DNA from: Alphaproteobacteria bacterium
Lineage (GTDB): Bacteria > Pseudomonadota > Alphaproteobacteria > UBA8366
Reading direction: 5' to 3'
DNA length: 7,442 bases
Assembly (NCBI GenBank): GCA_018665505.1
Contig: JABJCS010000770.1
Location: 1-7,442 of the forward strand
Shown here: piece by piece, positions 6,479 through 7,442 of the stretch
How positions within the stretch are numbered: the first letter of the stretch is position 1
How the letters are laid out: each line of letters starts with the position of its first letter
Made by a program: the position numbers and the translations under genes
The notes under the pieces: generated by a model
What the model was told of the DNA's origin: nothing
The model's database searches: none
Seen by the model: only the letters and a program-made list of their open reading frames with translations

Positions 6479-6889
6479 GTGCAGTTTCGAGTACCAGCGG
6501 AAATGTCAGAGGTGACACATGCGATTGAGCAGGCGCAAGTCTTTGCGACGGAACATTCTTTGACGGCGGATGCCGGGTATCGACTGAAGATTGTCGTTGA
6601 GGAGTTGGTGCGAAACGTCGTCCTGCATGGCGTACCGCCCCCCGGTAGCGCCATCGATATGTCGATGGATCGGGACGGGGCGTCGACTGTGCTGCGATCC
6701 TGCGATAAAGGCGTCGCGTTCGATCCTCGAACAGACCTGCCTCTGGTCGACCGGGACACAACGGATGTGCCGGATGTCGAGGGCGGTGTCGGTTGGCCGC
6801 TGATCCTGCACTGGTGTCGAATTGACACTGTGGAGCGAATCGGCGATGAAAATCAGTTGCAATTGCATTTACCTGACCGCCAGGATTGA
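6479..6889 (+). CDS. RsbW/SpoIIAB-like HATPase (anti-sigma factor/serine kinase type)
   Basis: A 136-residue single-domain GHKL ATPase of the length usual for RsbW-like kinases. The N box is EELVRNVVLHG (41-51: E41/E42, N46, H50). The G1 box is CDKGVAFDP (75-83: D76-x-G78, then FDP). The G2 box is GGVGWPLIL (102-110). Such proteins phosphorylate STAS antagonists on serine and bind a sigma factor or another target. There is no membrane segment. Starting at GTG is required because an in-frame stop precedes it; the internal ATG at codon 9 would remove the first strand of the domain. It stands apart from the STAS and phosphatase genes, separated by the convergent FecR-OmpA pair, and is followed after 93 bases by the second MBL gene. 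No sigma factor is in view, so its target is unknown. The middle of the domain (58-74) is poorly conserved to my eye. Confidence 0.88.
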   Translation: MQFRVPAEMSEVTHAIEQAQVFATEHSLTADAGYRLKIVVEELVRNVVLHGVPPPGSAIDMSMDRDGASTVLRSCDKGVAFDPRTDLPLVDRDTTDVPDVEGGVGWPLILHWCRIDTVERIGDENQLQLHLPDRQD

Positions 6890-6982
6890 TTGCGTGCTAA
6901 CAGATAGACGAGTTTACGTGAATTATTGCTCGGGTCGAATGCCGTCGGCAGCCGGAGTCCGAATTTTGGAGCGAGTAGCGAT

Positions 6983-7442
6983 ATGCTGGTGAGATTTTGG
7001 GGAACGCGCGGCTCATTGCCGACATCAACGACCGCTGCGGATGTGCGTTCGAAAGTGGCGCAGGCCTTGGTCGCGGCCCAGGGCAAGAAGTTCGATGATT
7101 TGGAGGCGGCGAATGCATTTATCGATAGCGATCTCCCGATATCCGTCGGCGGCACCTATGGCGGCGCCAGCTCTTGCGTGGAGATCGAGGATGGCGGCGA
7201 TGAGTTTCTGATTTGCGATCTCGGTTCGGGCACTCGGACTTTCGGTCTTGATGCTTTTCGACGGATCGGGGAGGGACGCCAGAAAGTTTTCCATATCTTC
7301 ATGTCCCATTTTCATTGGGATCACATCATGGGTTTCCCGTTCTTCGGCCCCGCCTATGACCCGGAAGTGACAATCCATTTCTATGGTGGTCACACGGAGA
7401 TGGAGGAGGCGCTACGCCGGCAACAGGAACGCATCTCCTTTC
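6983..7442 (+). CDS. MBL-fold metallohydrolase, copy 2, C-terminus beyond window
   Basis: From the ATG at 6983, 153 complete codons are open to the window end. The product aligns without gaps to the first 153 residues of the MBL protein at 2321-3280; by hand count about 101 positions (66%) are identical. VRFWGTRGSLPT (3-14), the helical N-terminal segment, GTYGGASSCVE and the metal motif SHFHWDHIMGFPFFGPAYDP are all kept. The remaining ligands (the later His and Asp residues) lie beyond the edge. The N-terminal half diverges most (about 15-57), while the stretch after the metal motif is nearly unchanged. GGAG at 6968-6971 is a somewhat distant ribosome binding site (eleven bases). The gene follows the HATPase gene by 93 bases, mirroring copy 1 after the STAS gene. 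Function is unknown; it presumably has the same chemistry as copy 1. Confidence 0.9.
   Translation, partial: MLVRFWGTRGSLPTSTTAADVRSKVAQALVAAQGKKFDDLEAANAFIDSDLPISVGGTYGGASSCVEIEDGGDEFLICDLGSGTRTFGLDAFRRIGEGRQKVFHIFMSHFHWDHIMGFPFFGPAYDPEVTIHFYGGHTEMEEALRRQQERISF

Noticed and set aside
6940..6950. Palindrome TGCCGTCGGCA upstream of the second MBL gene as an operator
   Set aside because: An 11-base palindrome of this composition is expected by chance in GC-rich DNA, and no second copy was seen in the other intergenic regions.

Overview
The window reads as chromosomal DNA of a Gram-negative, moderately GC-rich bacterium. A lipobox outer-membrane OmpA-like lipoprotein, a periplasmic FecR protein and a CHASE2 sensor indicate two membranes. 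The gene mix (phytanoyl-CoA-dioxygenase and cyclase-family enzymes next to a CHASE2/FecR/OmpA cluster) suggests an alphaproteobacterium of the Rhodospirillales type. That placement is an inference from gene content and was not tested by phylogeny.

Layout: (1) Positions 1-1815, minus strand: two metabolic enzymes, a cyclase/kynurenine-formamidase-like metal hydrolase (913-1815) followed by a PhyH-family Fe(II)/2-oxoglutarate dioxygenase (836 to beyond base 1). (2) Positions 1816-1967: a divergent intergenic region. (3) Positions 1968-5357, plus strand, tightly packed: a STAS-domain anti-sigma-factor-antagonist-like protein, an MBL-fold metallohydrolase, and a membrane protein with a periplasmic CHASE2 sensor and a cytoplasmic SpoIIE/PP2C phosphatase. 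(4) Positions 5365-6401, minus strand and convergent with the phosphatase: a secreted FecR-domain protein and an OmpA-like lipoprotein whose genes overlap by 4 bases. (5) Positions 6402-6478: a second divergent intergenic region. (6) Positions 6479 to the end, plus strand: an RsbW/SpoIIAB-like HATPase and a second MBL-fold hydrolase, cut by the window edge, about two thirds identical to the first.

Taken together, positions 1968-7442 look like a dispersed partner-switching signalling locus. CHASE2 would sense a periplasmic or envelope cue, perhaps with FecR and the peptidoglycan-binding lipoprotein. The SpoIIE domain would dephosphorylate the STAS protein, and the STAS protein would then sequester the HATPase kinase. 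No sigma factor is visible. Instead, each of the two small switch proteins is followed by a near-duplicate MBL hydrolase, which makes the hydrolases candidate outputs or modulators of the switch. This pairing is the most interesting feature of the window. All intergenic gaps are under 300 bases. I saw no tRNA, rRNA, CRISPR array or insertion sequence.
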